Assembly: GCF_963678635.1 (NCBI RefSeq)
Contig: NC_087062.1
Span: 28,048,833-28,112,832, forward strand
From: Symsagittifera roscoffensis
Taxonomy: Eukaryota > Xenacoelomorpha > Acoela > Convolutidae
Length of the DNA: 64,000 bases
Reading direction: 5' to 3'
Shown here: positions 12,059 through 23,076 of the stretch, in pieces
How positions within the stretch are numbered: the first letter of the stretch is position 1
Layout: each line of letters starts with the position of its first letter
Translations under genes and position numbers: made by a program
The notes under the pieces: generated by a model
Databases searched by the model: none
What the model saw: only the letters and a program-made list of their open reading frames with translations
What the model was told of the DNA's origin: nothing

Positions 12059-13030
12059 TCATTCCTTTCGAATTTCTTCCCCTAGTTGCGCATCAGCAGT
12101 TGCATTCGATAGAGTTTGTCTGCGTATTTTTTTATGAACTCGATAATAATTTGCTAACCCTAGAAAGCTCATCAACCGCGTTCCCCTTTTGGGGACCTTC
12201 CATGTTAGCACAGCCTCCACCGCATCCGGATCTGGCCTCGCGCCATGCTTGTCTACCATTCTTCTCAGGTACTTTATTGAGTCCGTAAGGGTCTCATATT
12301 TCGAGGGTTTGCATTTAAAGCCAGCTCTCTTCAAGCAGTCAAAGACCTCATTGAGTTTGTCAATGTGGTGTGGCAATTTGGGTGCGGCTATCACTTCGTC
12401 ATCCACATAGCACATCACGAGATTCCCATACTTCTTTGTTATGCTGGTCAAAGCCTGAGCCATTAGTTTAAGAAAAGTCGACGTCGCATTGCAAGAGCCG
12501 AAGGGTAACCTCTTCCACTGGTACACGCCTAACTTACTTGCAAATTTGGTACTTTCTCGACCGTTTTTTTTCGCAGGGGAACCTGCCAGAAGGCGGAAGC
12601 CATGTCCAGTGCGGTGAAAAACTTGACATCGCCAAACTCCGAGAGGTTCTCGTCTATGCGTGGTATTGGGTAAGCGTCGTTGATAGTCGCCGCGTTCAGG
12701 TATCGAAAGTCGCAGCAGAACCTTAATTGTCCTATTTTCTTCTTGTCCATGACAACCACACAAGCCCATGGTGAATTCGAGGGTTCTATCATGTCGTATT
12801 CGAGCAGCATCTCTAATTCCGCTCTGCACGCCTCCAATATATGAGGTGCCATGCGCCTCGCTCCCTCCCTGTGGGGAACGGAGCCTTCTTCTAGTTCGAT
12901 CTCGTGCTCGACGAAATTACAACAACCAATATCCACTTTATGTTTGAAGAAACGTCTGCGTTCCAATTTATTCTCCAGTTTTATTCTTCTTAGTATTAAT
13001 TTTGAAAAATTTCCTTTTATTGAAAATTTG
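12059..13030 (-). pseudogene. Ty3/Gypsy reverse transcriptase, frameshifted
   Basis: Two overlapping frames make one RT. The N-terminal half (12966-12529) has LRFCCDFRYLNAATINDAYP and FFTALDMASAFWQVPL, with the first catalytic Asp of the polymerase. The C-terminal half (from about 12560 to 12059) has KRLPFGSCNAT, the catalytic box CYVDDEVIA, and the SFLGLANYYR segment that marks the RT-connection boundary. A frameshift near 12540 separates the halves. No gag or LTR can be identified upstream. The order RT, RNase H, integrase on the minus strand is the Ty3/Gypsy order. Confidence 0.85.
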
Positions 13031-14040
13031 TAGTTGATAGTTTTTCAGCGCTGTGGAACCATAATCCGCCTAATGAATAGTTTTTTGATAAAGAAACAAT
13101 TTTCCAGTCGTATTTTTGATTTAACATATCTAAGAAAAACAGTTGTTGGTGGTGCCCAAGCTTTAACACATTGTACTACTTTTTTATTCAAGATTTGGAA
13201 CATAAAGATTTCCATTGCAATTTCTTCAATTCGTTCGTAATTTTTTTTCTGTTTAATTGGTGTTATAACAGAGTGTACATTTTGATAGTTGAGCTACTTT
13301 TTTGGCCACTTTCTAGGTGGAAACTGAAACAGCAAAAGGATCAGTTGAAAAAGAGGGTTTAAATGCAATGGACTTGATTGATATATTAGATTCAGAGCTA
13401 ACACTGAAATTGTAATCACTTAAGCTCATTGAGTGAGTTGGAAAAACTTTGTTTCTATTTTCGAGATAAATGGGCTTTAAATTATGTTCCAGTAATTCTT
13501 GATTAAAATTTTTCAAATATTTCTTATCATAAACACCTTAGAAGGCTATCTTCTTCTTCTAGTTTTGGGCGCACGTAATCAATTGATTTAGCAAATTTTT
13601 CAAGAAAATCAGTTTCTTGGACCTGTTTGGATTATAGGACAAAACAATAAGGAGTAAGTCTTGGTTGTGCATTTCGTTAGAAGGAAATATCTCGGCTCAA
13701 ATTTTTCATAATTTTCATTGAATTAATCAAATAAGGTGTCAATTTTGGATTCAATTTTTTGGTATCAATAACATCACTTCTCTACTTTCTGACTTGATAA
13801 AAATCCAGTCTAAATGCGACAAACGTTTCATTATCTAGAGCCCATACGTTGTTATTGTTTGTTTCAAGAACTAAAGTTTCGCTTATACCATAAGGTGTAT
13901 CATCGCCTAGCGTTTCGACTAAAATTTTCATTTTATGTGTCGTGACTTCACAGTTGTTTCCTCTAGTGTCAACATAGTTTTCCAAAAAAGTCCTCTAGTT
14001 GCTCTCCGATTTTACTTTACGTAGCATACCTTGTGCATTT
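13031..14040. other. No recognisable gene; A+T-rich
   Basis: Only short ORFs. A 67 aa minus-strand stretch at 13985-13782 (contains LVETLGDDTPYGIS) looks compositionally coding but matches nothing I know. It may be part of the adjacent LINE or a remnant of a Gypsy gag. Confidence 0.3.
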
Positions 14041-15010
14041 ATATCACGGTGCCGCATCTGCGCTGGTACTCCAGAGTTGCTGGATCAATTTTTTCAACCT
14101 TCCACATTAATTTCTAGACTTCAACCAATGCATAAACTTTACTGCACGCGGTTGGACACCTGCTAGTTTTTTAACGCGTTGGGATGCCAGGGATGCCAGT
14201 CTGGGATGCCAGGGATGCCAGTCTGGGATGCCAGGCTTGCCTTGAATCTTCAGGGTTTTGGTAAATCATACCCTTGTACATATAAAGGAAATCAATACTA
14301 GTCATTTTCAACAAAGTTTTTTTTCCATATAGCTCTCATGGAAATTGCTTTTTCACATCAGTTTCAAGGTGATATTCAAATGAGAACTTTGAGTCAATCC
14401 ACAAACCAATATTTTTTCTTCAATTTTTTTTTCAGATTGTTTTTAATCAATTTGTACGATCGATCACTCTTCTGTTTTAAGTTTGCATATATCATAAAAA
14501 GGCACTTGTTTGTTGTGTTGAATTCAATCAAGCTTTAATTTGACCACCCAGTGAGTTTTTCTAGATCATCCTGAATTGTTTTCGAGTCTCCCTTCTATTC
14601 TGTTTTGCGACGGAAATTTGCATCATCGCGAATAGGTTAAATTTTAAATTCAACTTGCAAGGGATTGATTTTACTTAAAAGAAGAACAGAATTTGACCAG
14701 AATTTTTTCAACGATGCAGTTTTGTTTGAGGACTCCAACCACTTTGTTATAAGAACAGAGTCAAACGCGTTTCTGAAATTCAGGTAAACTACGCCAACTT
14801 TGCTGCTTTATCAATAACCTCAGTCATACTATTCAATATTTTTAGAAGCGAGAGCCGTGTTGATGTTCCGGGTAAGAAACCGAATGGCGCTTTTCAAATG
14901 CTAGCATTTCTCATCACATGTCCCTAAGTGTTCGCGGATTGTTTTCCAAATGTTTTACACCCTATTGACAAGAGAGTGACTGGGGGGTAGTTGTCTGCTA
15001 ATGATTTTTC
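14041..15010 (-). mobile_element. CR1-like LINE fragment, decayed
   Basis: Minus-strand frames, broken by many stops, read in order from 15010 downward: GEKSLADNY (start of the RT fingers), FGFLPGTST (equivalent of the GF-G-ST motif), a Y-L-N-F-R-N-A-F-D-S-V segment (equivalent of Y-x-D-F-x-K-A-F-D), and near 14600-14540 DDLEKLTGW. This is the order of RT motifs in CR1/L2-type LINEs. The catalytic FADD box has been lost. A short minisatellite lies inside. The copy is too damaged to produce protein. Confidence 0.65.
14181..14234. repeat. Short minisatellite, GGGATGCCA-based
   Basis: About two and a half copies of a 22-base unit built from GGGATGCCAGGGATGCCAGT. It sits within the LINE fragment as a local expansion. 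Confidence 0.85.
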
Positions 15011-15306
15011 TCCTTCTTATCTCTTATAAATTTCTGATTAATTTACTATTTTTTTCGAATTTATTAAAAGTAATTTTTTTTGCTTATAAATAATTCTTCT
15101 TTTATTTCATACGTAACCACCGACTCTCGCAAAGTCCAAGTTCCATATGGTTTATCACAAAAACTGTTGAAAAGAAACTAGAGAAAACTAATTTTTCTGG
15201 TTGTGTTGTTGTTGCCCTTCTTTTTTCCTTGGCAGACTTTCAATCAGGTTTACACTGGTTAAGATAGAAATCGTTAGTTTTCATGAATTTTACATATCTC
15301 TCTTCC

Positions 15307-15384
15307 TCTGTGTGTGTGCATATATTTGTGTGTGTGTGTGTGTCTGTATTTTTTTTGTGTGTGTAGTTGTGAGTGTGAGTGTGT
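15307..15384. repeat. (TG)n-rich microsatellite
   Basis: Imperfect TG repeats with T-run and GAGTG interruptions. Confidence 0.9.
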
Positions 15385-15879
15385 TCGGACTCAATCAGAC
15401 GGTTCATTCGTGTCAAAAAAACGCTGATATCTGTTTCAGATTTTGAATGCTGGCAAATAAAAGTGGCGAAAAGATCCTATCGGAAAATTGAAATTTAAGT
15501 GCGTATAAAAACTGGTCTTAAATGTTTTTGCACTTGATATGATTATCATATTGTTTTGTTTTAAGGGTTATCTTGAAAAAACTGACAGCAGCTTCAGTAT
15601 TTAATACTGGATATGGAGCAGAGTCTGAAACAGGAACAAAGACAAAGGTATCTGCCAAAGAAAATTTCCTAGATTTTCGAAAAAATGACGCACTTGTCTT
15701 TATATAGAACGCACTTATCTTCAAATTTCAATCGTTCTTTTTGAAGAAGAATGGTTGTCTCCTGTGATCGGCAACGAATTGGCAACGATATGTTGCGAAA
15801 GTGGGGCTTGCAAAGGTTTTTGTACAAATTGCAAGCAAATTGAATCGGATAGAGTTTTGTTTCATAGGCGAAAAGGCAA

Positions 15880-17460
15880 TTTTTGGAATTCAGATCAAAA
15901 AGCATTGAATGCGTTCAATTCAAAAATAGACTTCGGCCCGAGACAGATCCTTGGGGACTTCGTTTCCTGAGCATTTGTCCTGCGGATTTGGACTTGCCCA
16001 AAAGCACACACTGCAGACGGTTTCCCGCACACTAGTGTTTTTCCAACGATACCGTTTTCTCTTAGGATTCGAACCAATCAGCTATCGGGGATAGGGTTAA
16101 ACGCTTTTCTGAAATCCATGTAAGCTACGTCAACTTCGTTGTTTTTATCTAGTTCCTCAGCCATATTATCCAAAATGTTTAGAAGCTAGATCTATGATAA
16201 ATTTCCGCATAGAAAGTATTTCTGCCTCGTTTCGGCACTGAGGTAAATCGGTTTCGGGTAGCTGACCGATTGACAACATTTCAATTCATACGTAAATTAA
16301 CCGTAATTATCGGAAATTACAAGTCAACAAAGAATAACGAACTGCCATAAATTTCGGTATTTAAAAGCAGAATTCAATTTCATAAAATACGCAAAATGAA
16401 AACATTAAAAAGTCAACTTTAAAATGGCGCCTGAACAATTTGTGAACTTTGTTTCGATCTTTCAGTTTTCGACTTTTTTCACGCACTTCTTCGTTCACCA
16501 GAAAATGCATCAGTTGTGACCTTGGTTTTTTCTCGCTATGAATTCTAGCGAGAACATCCTCGCCCCCCAACAGAGCGAGAAGAGGTGAGAGCTCCAAGAT
16601 CAGCCGGGTCAGCTCACACATACAGGAACTGCTCCTGTCCGGGTCGGCGGACCATATTTCTGCCTCGTTTCGGTACTGAGGTAGATCGGTTTCGTGTAGC
16701 TGACCGATTGACAACATTTCAACTCATACATAAATAAACCGTAATTATCGGAAACTACAAGTCAACAAAGAATAACGAACTGCCATAAATTTCGGTATTT
16801 AAAAGCAGAATTCAAGGTCAAAAAAAAATACGCAAAATGAAAACATTAAAACGTGAACTTTAAAATGGCGCCTGAACAATTTGTGAACTTTGTTTCGATC
16901 TTTCAGATTTCGACTTTTTTCACGCACTTCTTCGTTAACCAGAAAATTCATCAGTTGTGACCTTGGTTTTTTCTCGCTATGAATTCTAGCGAGAACAGAA
17001 AGCCAAACTGCTCATTTGAAATGCTGTCATTTTTCATCAAGTGGTCCATTAATGTTGGCTGACTAAATTTTCATTAATTTACACACTTTTGAAATAAGAC
17101 AGACTGGGCGGTAGTTGTTAGCTAATGATTTTTCCCCTTTCAGAAAGAAATTGCTGATGTATTTACTACTTTCAAGATTTTACACGCTACTGACGTGATA
17201 CAGATTGGGCGGTAGTTTTCTGCTAATGATTTTTCTCCTATTTTAAAAATGGATAATATATTTTCTATTCTCCGGTCGGTTGGGATCTCTCCGGAGTTCC
17301 ATGAGATCTTGAACAGTTCTGATTGCGTATCTGCAATTTTTTGCACAATCCCGACCAGGGGACTTGATTAGTGGCATTGAAAATATGGGAATCTCAAACT
17401 GTGTTGAATGTTGGATGGCATGATGATAGCGATACCCGCCTTGATAGACCACATTGACAG
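15880..17460 (-). mobile_element. CR1-like LINE reverse-transcriptase fragment, split by a miniature LTR element
   Basis: Read from 17460 downward: KSPGRD, then SGEIPTDRRIENILSIFK and ENYRPICITSVACK (17346-17140), the N-terminal RT motifs of CR1-type LINEs. The frame resumes left of the insertion: DVAYMDFRKAFNPIPDS (near 16110) then LVRILRENGIVGKT (16077 down), matching the Y-x-D-F-x-K-A-F-D palm motif and its downstream helix. A local duplication near 17085-17260 repeats the KSLAENYRP region. Positions 16217-16997 are a foreign insertion with its own target duplication; the LINE flanks align across it with the other LINE copy at about 14860-14920. Stops and frameshifts make it non-functional. 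Confidence 0.75.
16217..16997 (-). mobile_element. TRIM-like miniature LTR retrotransposon with 5 bp target duplication
   Basis: Two direct repeats, 16217-16556 and 16655-16997 (about 340 bp, roughly 96% identical by eye), flank only 98 bp of internal sequence. Both end in CA. The pentamer GAAAG occurs at 16212-16216 just left of the element and at 16998-17002 just right, a target-site duplication inside the LINE. The internal segment ends at 16635-16654 with CTGTCCGGGTCGGCGGACCA, a tRNA-3'-end-like string that would be a primer-binding site on the minus strand. On the other side, next to the left LTR, a pyrimidine run (C-rich, 16557-16568) reads as a polypurine tract on the minus strand. No coding capacity; it must have been mobilised by another element, probably a BEL relative. 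Confidence 0.85.
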
Positions 17461-18330
17461 GCTTGACAAGATGCTCAGCTGCATAAAAAGAACCGATTCG
17501 AAACGCAGGCCTCTAAGGTCTGACGAGGTTCATCGGGACTCTTTAAAGTAACTGGCTGGATTGTGGACAAGAATGGTGTGAGACTGGACCCAGAAGTATC
17601 GGAAACTGCACTGACATAAAACACTACCAAAGTGACAAGCAACTAACGAGTTTTCTGCTAATAAAATATTTCTGCAGTGAATTTGTGACGGGCTACGTGG
17701 ACAAAGTCTATCCCATGAAATAACTGATGCGCAACAAAGGGAAGCAGTTCGAAAGGATTGAGGAAGCTCAGTTTTTGTTTCGGAATATGCGGAAGCAGTT
17801 ATGCGAGGCACCGGTCTGGGACTTGCCTATTGAGAGCGGTATTTAAGTGCATGGCACAACTGCGTGAGCAGTCGTCATCTATGGGTTTTTTGCATCGGGA
17901 GCGAGAATGGAACAGTAGAATTGTAATCCGTCCGATAAAGGCACTGAGTGAAAAACCGTGAATATATGGTCCTTCAAAACCATTATCTTTCCGGCAACCA
18001 CATTTGTCGAGAAAAAATGAGGTTTACTAGCAAGTACTTATTACAAGCCGTGAATGGATAATTGACCTCTGTTCGGCATAAAAAATTACTTCATTGACCA
18101 AAGTTACATTGGCGGTTTGATTTGTAGCTTAGATGGATATCATTTGATAACCGAACAGTGGGCGCTTTACAAACAACAGATCGGGTGCAAATACAGGACC
18201 ACCCGTACCAAACTTCTCTCACAATTTCACGTCTGATCATACAATTTTCCGACATTAGCTGTTTTCCAGTTCTGAACATATCTGTTTCACATGAGATCAC
18301 ATCTGCAAACATTGCCGTTTGCAGACTATA
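17461..18330. other. No recognisable gene
   Basis: Short ORFs only, none with motifs. The flanking LINE may extend a little into it. Confidence 0.3.
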
Positions 18331-18888
18331 CCTGGTCGGACATGATTATACCTGGTCGGACATGATTATACCTGGTCGGACATGATTATACCTGGGTCAG
18401 ACATGATTATACCTGGGTCAGACATGATTATACCTGGTTCGACATGATTATACTTGGTCGGACATGATTATACTTGGGTCAGACATAACTGTACCTAGTC
18501 AGACATGACTATACCAGGTCAGACATGACTATACTTGGTCTTACATGACGTATTTTCTCTACAGAAAAAATATTTCTTTTCTTTTGTTCGATATTATCCA
18601 TTTCTATTCTGAAAAACAAAAAAAACTTTTTTTATATAATTTCAAATTTTCGAAAAGAATTTCAAGTTTTGTCACGTGTCTTCTTTTTAGAATACAAGAC
18701 ACGTGACAAACAGGAAAACTTCATTGGGTAAAAAAATGATCGAACTTGCGTTTTTCTGTAGCTAGTGGGAGTAGGGGGGGGGGGGGGTGCGTCAGCTCAT
18801 GGAAAGGTATGATCGTGTAAAGTCAGGTATGATCATGTCTGGCCCAGGTATGATCATGCCTGATCCAGGTATGATCAAGCAAAATCAG
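18331..18888. repeat. Foldback-like structure: inverted arrays of a 20 bp minisatellite
   Basis: Eleven head-to-tail 20-21 bp units of the type TATACCTGGTCGGACATGAT occupy 18331-18550. Four degenerate units of the reverse complement (AGGTATGATCATGTCTGGCC type) lie at 18805-18888. Between them are 250 bp containing a perfect 15 bp inverted repeat (18668-18682 and 18696-18710, core GTCACGTG, 13-base loop) and a run of 14 G at 18774-18787. Inverted arms built from short tandem repeats are the hallmark of Foldback-type transposons, but no target duplication was found. Confidence 0.75.
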
Positions 18889-19953
18889 ATCTGAAGCATA
18901 GACACTTTTAGAAACTAGACACTTTTCATCTGTAAATTCGATTCAATGTAAAAAGTGTAAAAAGCATTCTTTAAGGCATGGGAACGAAAATAAACTAAAA
19001 AATAGTCCAATCGAAATTTATCTGAACATCCATAACTAAATATTTTTATGTTGGTATAGCCTTTTCAATACCACAAACAAAAAGTTTACTTGAACAACCG
19101 AGGTGGCACACCGTATCCGGGGTGAGTTCCCAGTAAAAGTCACAGATTAAAAGTGGCTTAAAACCTATTTAACGATTTATCATGGCGAATGCGTTTCAAT
19201 TTCAGATCGACGAGTGACGAATTTCAGATGAATGAAACAATTCGGGACATTTTTGCTGAAAAAAAGACAGCAAAATTAGCAATAAAGTTTGTTGGTTTCT
19301 TGCTAAACGGATCAAATTACCAAGATATGAATTGGTACAATTCCAGCATTAAAAATTGCTATTTTACGTTATTCTTACGAAATGAAAAAAAAATAATTAA
19401 AACTCTCTCTTGAAAAACTTCAAAGAAGTCCTACATTCAAACTATCACCAAATACGAAAGTTGAGAATTTTTGACGTTCTTCTTGCATGTTTAAGGCTGT
19501 TAAAGCTCAAATAAATACTTCAGGGAAACTTCTTAACGGAAAGTGTTGAATCATGGTCATCTTGCTCACTTTTTTTAGCTAAAAAGTTTGAAATTGAATG
19601 TTCAAAAAATTAACACGATTGTTAATTCATTTCTCCTTTTCCTTCTAGAAAATTAACAATGGTCTAACACAGATTACAAAATCATTGGCGTTGTCAGTCA
19701 TTATTCGCAAGCAAGAATCCATTCAGGTAAGATATCAAGTTACAACAAATCTTGTTGGTTTCATACTGAGCTTTCGATTGGTTTGACATGAACTTTAACT
19801 TTTTTTCACGGGGACTAGGCTCTTACTGACTTTTTGTAAAATTTTAAAATTTACGACCAAATTATCCAACAGAGAATTTAGAATTTATAATTGCATCGAA
19901 AAGTTCTTTGCAGGCTTTAAGGAGTATTTGAGTAAAAATTTCTGCTTCACAGT

Positions 19954-22900
19954 AAAAGAACAGGGAAAATTATTAATTATATATGATGACGTAGCGACGG
20001 ATAATAAAGTGTGTTAATTTCTAATTCAGCAAATTATTTGCTAATTCAGCGCTAAATATTTTGTTATTTCACGCTGTGAAGCTTATTTCACGCTCTGAGA
20101 TGCAAGCTTGCCAGCAAAAATTAGGCTTCTATTTAATTTTTAGAGCCGTTTTTGACTATCAAGTGGCCCTAATTTTTAAGTTTCTCAATTAAATCTTAAG
20201 ATGTATCAACAATCTTTGCCTTATCTCGAATAAAAAAAGGAAACAAATGCTGTATTTTTTAGGAAAACGGTGATATGGATTCCTTTTGAAAAATTTGAGC
20301 TCAGTAAATTATTTTAAAATATTTTCAAATATTAAGTCAAAAGAGCATTATGATCTTAAGTTAGGAACAAAAATTAAATGGAAAGTCCAGTCGAATCCTC
20401 TGTAAGCCATCAAATAAAAAACCTTTACATTAGTGTTTCATTTCCAATTTTACAACGTTCTCTTGAATCCTCTATAATCAACTAATTAGCCTACTCGAAC
20501 CCTCTGTAAACCTTCAAAAAATAGTCTTTCTACAAGTGTTTTTTCCACTACTACAAGCAGAACGTTCAATTGAGCAGCCGAGATGGCACACCAAGCCCGA
20601 GTTGAGTTCACATTTAGAACAAAAAATACTCCTAAATCAAGTTAAATAACAAAACTCAGGACCATTCCGGGTTATTTTCTTTATTAAATTGTGACTATTT
20701 TTAAAAGAACAGGGAAAATTATTAATTATATATGATGACGTAGCGACGGATAATAAAGTGTGTTAATTTCTAATTCAGCAAATTATTTGCTAATTCAGCG
20801 CTAAATATTTTGTTATTTCACGCTCTGAAGCTTATTTCACGCTCTTAGATGCAAGCTTGCCAGCAAAAATTAGGCTTCTATTTAATTTTTAGAGCCGTTT
20901 TTGACTATCAAGTGGCCCTAATTTTTAAGTTTCTCAATTAAATCTTAAGATGTATCAACAATCTTTGCCTTATCTCGAATAAAAAAAGGAAACAAATGCT
21001 GTATTTTTTAGGAAAACGGTGATATGGATTCCTTTTGAAAAATTTGAGCTCAGTAAATTATTTTAAAATATTTTCAAATATTAAGTCAAAAGAGCATTAT
21101 GATCTTAAGTTAGGAACAAAAATTAAATGGAAAGTCCAGTCGAATCCTCTGTAAGCCATCAAATAAAAAACCTTTACATTAGTGTTTCATTTCCAATTTT
21201 ACAACGTTCTCTTGAATCCTCTGTAATCAACTAATTAGCCTACTCGAACCCTCTGTAAACCTTCAAAAAATAGTCTTTCTACAAGTGTTTTTTCCACTAC
21301 TACAAGCAGAACGTTCAATTGAGCAGCCGAGATGGCACACCAAGCCCGAGTTGAGTTCACATTTAGAACAAAAAATACTCCTAAATCAAGTTAAATAACA
21401 AAACTCAGGACCATTCCGGGTTATTTTCTTTATTAAATTGTGACTATTTTTAAAAGAACAGGGAAAATTATTAATTATATATGATGACGTAGCGACGGAT
21501 AATAAAGTGTGTTAATTTCTAATTCAGCAAATTATTTGCTAATTCAGCGCTAAATATTTTGTTATTTCACGCTCTGAAGCTTATTTCACGCTCTGAGATG
21601 CAAGCTTGCCAGCAAAAATTAGGCTTCTATTTAATTTTTAGAGCCGTTTTTGACTATCAAGTGGCCCTAATTTTTAAGTTTCTCAATTAAATCTTAAGAT
21701 GTATCAACAATCTTTGCCTTATCTCGAATAAAAAAAGGAAACAAATGCTGTATTTTTTAGGAAAACGGTGATATGGACTCCTTTTGAAAAATTTGAGCTC
21801 AGTAAATTATTTTAAAATATTTTCAAATATTAAGTCAAAAGAGCATTATGATCTTAAGTTAGGAACAAAAATTAAATGGAAAGTCCAGTCGAATCCTCTG
21901 TAAGCCATCAAATAAAAAACCTTTACATTAGTGTTTCATTTCCAATTTTACAACGTTCTCTTGAATCCTCTGTAATCAACTAATTAGCCTACTCGAACCC
22001 TCTGTAAACCTTCAAAAAATAGTCTTTCTACAAGTGTTTTTTCCACTACTACAAGCAGAACGTTCAATTGAGCAGCCGAGATGGCACACCAAGCCCGAGT
22101 TGAGTTCACATTTAGAACAAAAAATACTCCTAAATCAAGTTAAATAACAAAACTCAGGACCATTCCGGGTTATTTTCTTTATTAAATTGTGACTATTTTT
22201 AAAAGAACAGGGAAAATTATTAATTATATATGATGACGTAGCGACGGATAATAAAGTGTGTTAATTTCTAATTCAGCAAATTATTTGCTAATTCAGCGCT
22301 AAATATTTTGTTATTTCACGCTCTGAAGCTTATTTCACGCTCTGAGATGCAAGCTTGCCAGCAAAAATTAGGCTTCTATTTAATTTTTAGAGCCGTTTTT
22401 GACTATCAAGTGGCCCTAATTTTTAAGTTTCTCAATTAAATCTTAAGATGTATCAACAATCTTTGCCTTATCTCGAATAAAAAAAGGAAACAAATGCTGT
22501 ATTTTTTAGGAAAACGGTGATATGGATTCCTTTTGAAAAATTTGAGCTCAGTAAATTATTTTAAAATATTTTCAAATATTAAGTCAAAAGAGCATTATGA
22601 TCTTAAGTTAGGAACAAAAATTAAATGGAAAGTCCAGTCGAATCCTCTGTAAGCCATCAAATAAAAAACCTTTACATTAGTGTTTCATTTCCAATTTTAC
22701 AACGTTCTCTTGAATCCTCTGTAATCAACTAATTAGCCTACTCGAACCCTCTGTAAACCTTCAAAAAATAGTCTTTCTACAAGTGTTTTTTCCACTACTA
22801 CAAGCAGAACGTTCAATTGAGCAGCCGAGATGGCACACCAAGCCCGAGTTGAGTTCACATTTAGAACAAAAAATACTCCTAAATCAAGTTAAATAACAAA

Positions 22901-23076
22901 ACTCAGGACCATTCCGGGTTATTTTCTTTATTAAATTGTGACTATTTTTAAAAGAACAGGGAAAATTATTAATTATATATGATGACGTAGCGACGGATAA
23001 TAAAGTGTGTTAATTTCTAATTCAGCAAATTATTTGCTAATTCAGCGCCAAATATTTTGTTATTTCACGCTCTGAA
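19954..23076. repeat. Homogeneous 749 bp tandem array (four units plus a partial)
   Basis: The landmark AAAAGAACAGGGAAAATTAT starts at 19954, 20703, 21452, 22201 and 22950, exactly 749 bases apart each time. The units differ at only a few positions (for example CTGTGAAG in unit 1 versus CTCTGAAG, TCTATAATC versus TCTGTAATC, GGATTCC versus GGACTCC in unit 3). The last unit passes at about 23076 into a full-length monomer. Compared with that monomer the 749 bp form lacks about 463 bases between the CACGCTCTGAA landmark and GATGCAAGCTTGCC. Confidence 0.97.

Noticed and set aside
16361-16717. 118 aa minus-strand ORF
   Set aside because: It crosses the internal region and both LTRs of the miniature LTR element and has no motif.
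18331-18550. CRISPR-like array of 20 bp units
   Set aside because: Units are contiguous with no unique spacers, and the genome is eukaryotic. It is a minisatellite.
19090-19140. tRNA-like or spliced-leader-like gene at the conserved satellite box
   Set aside because: The B-box-like part has at least two mismatches and no cloverleaf or donor site could be built by eye.
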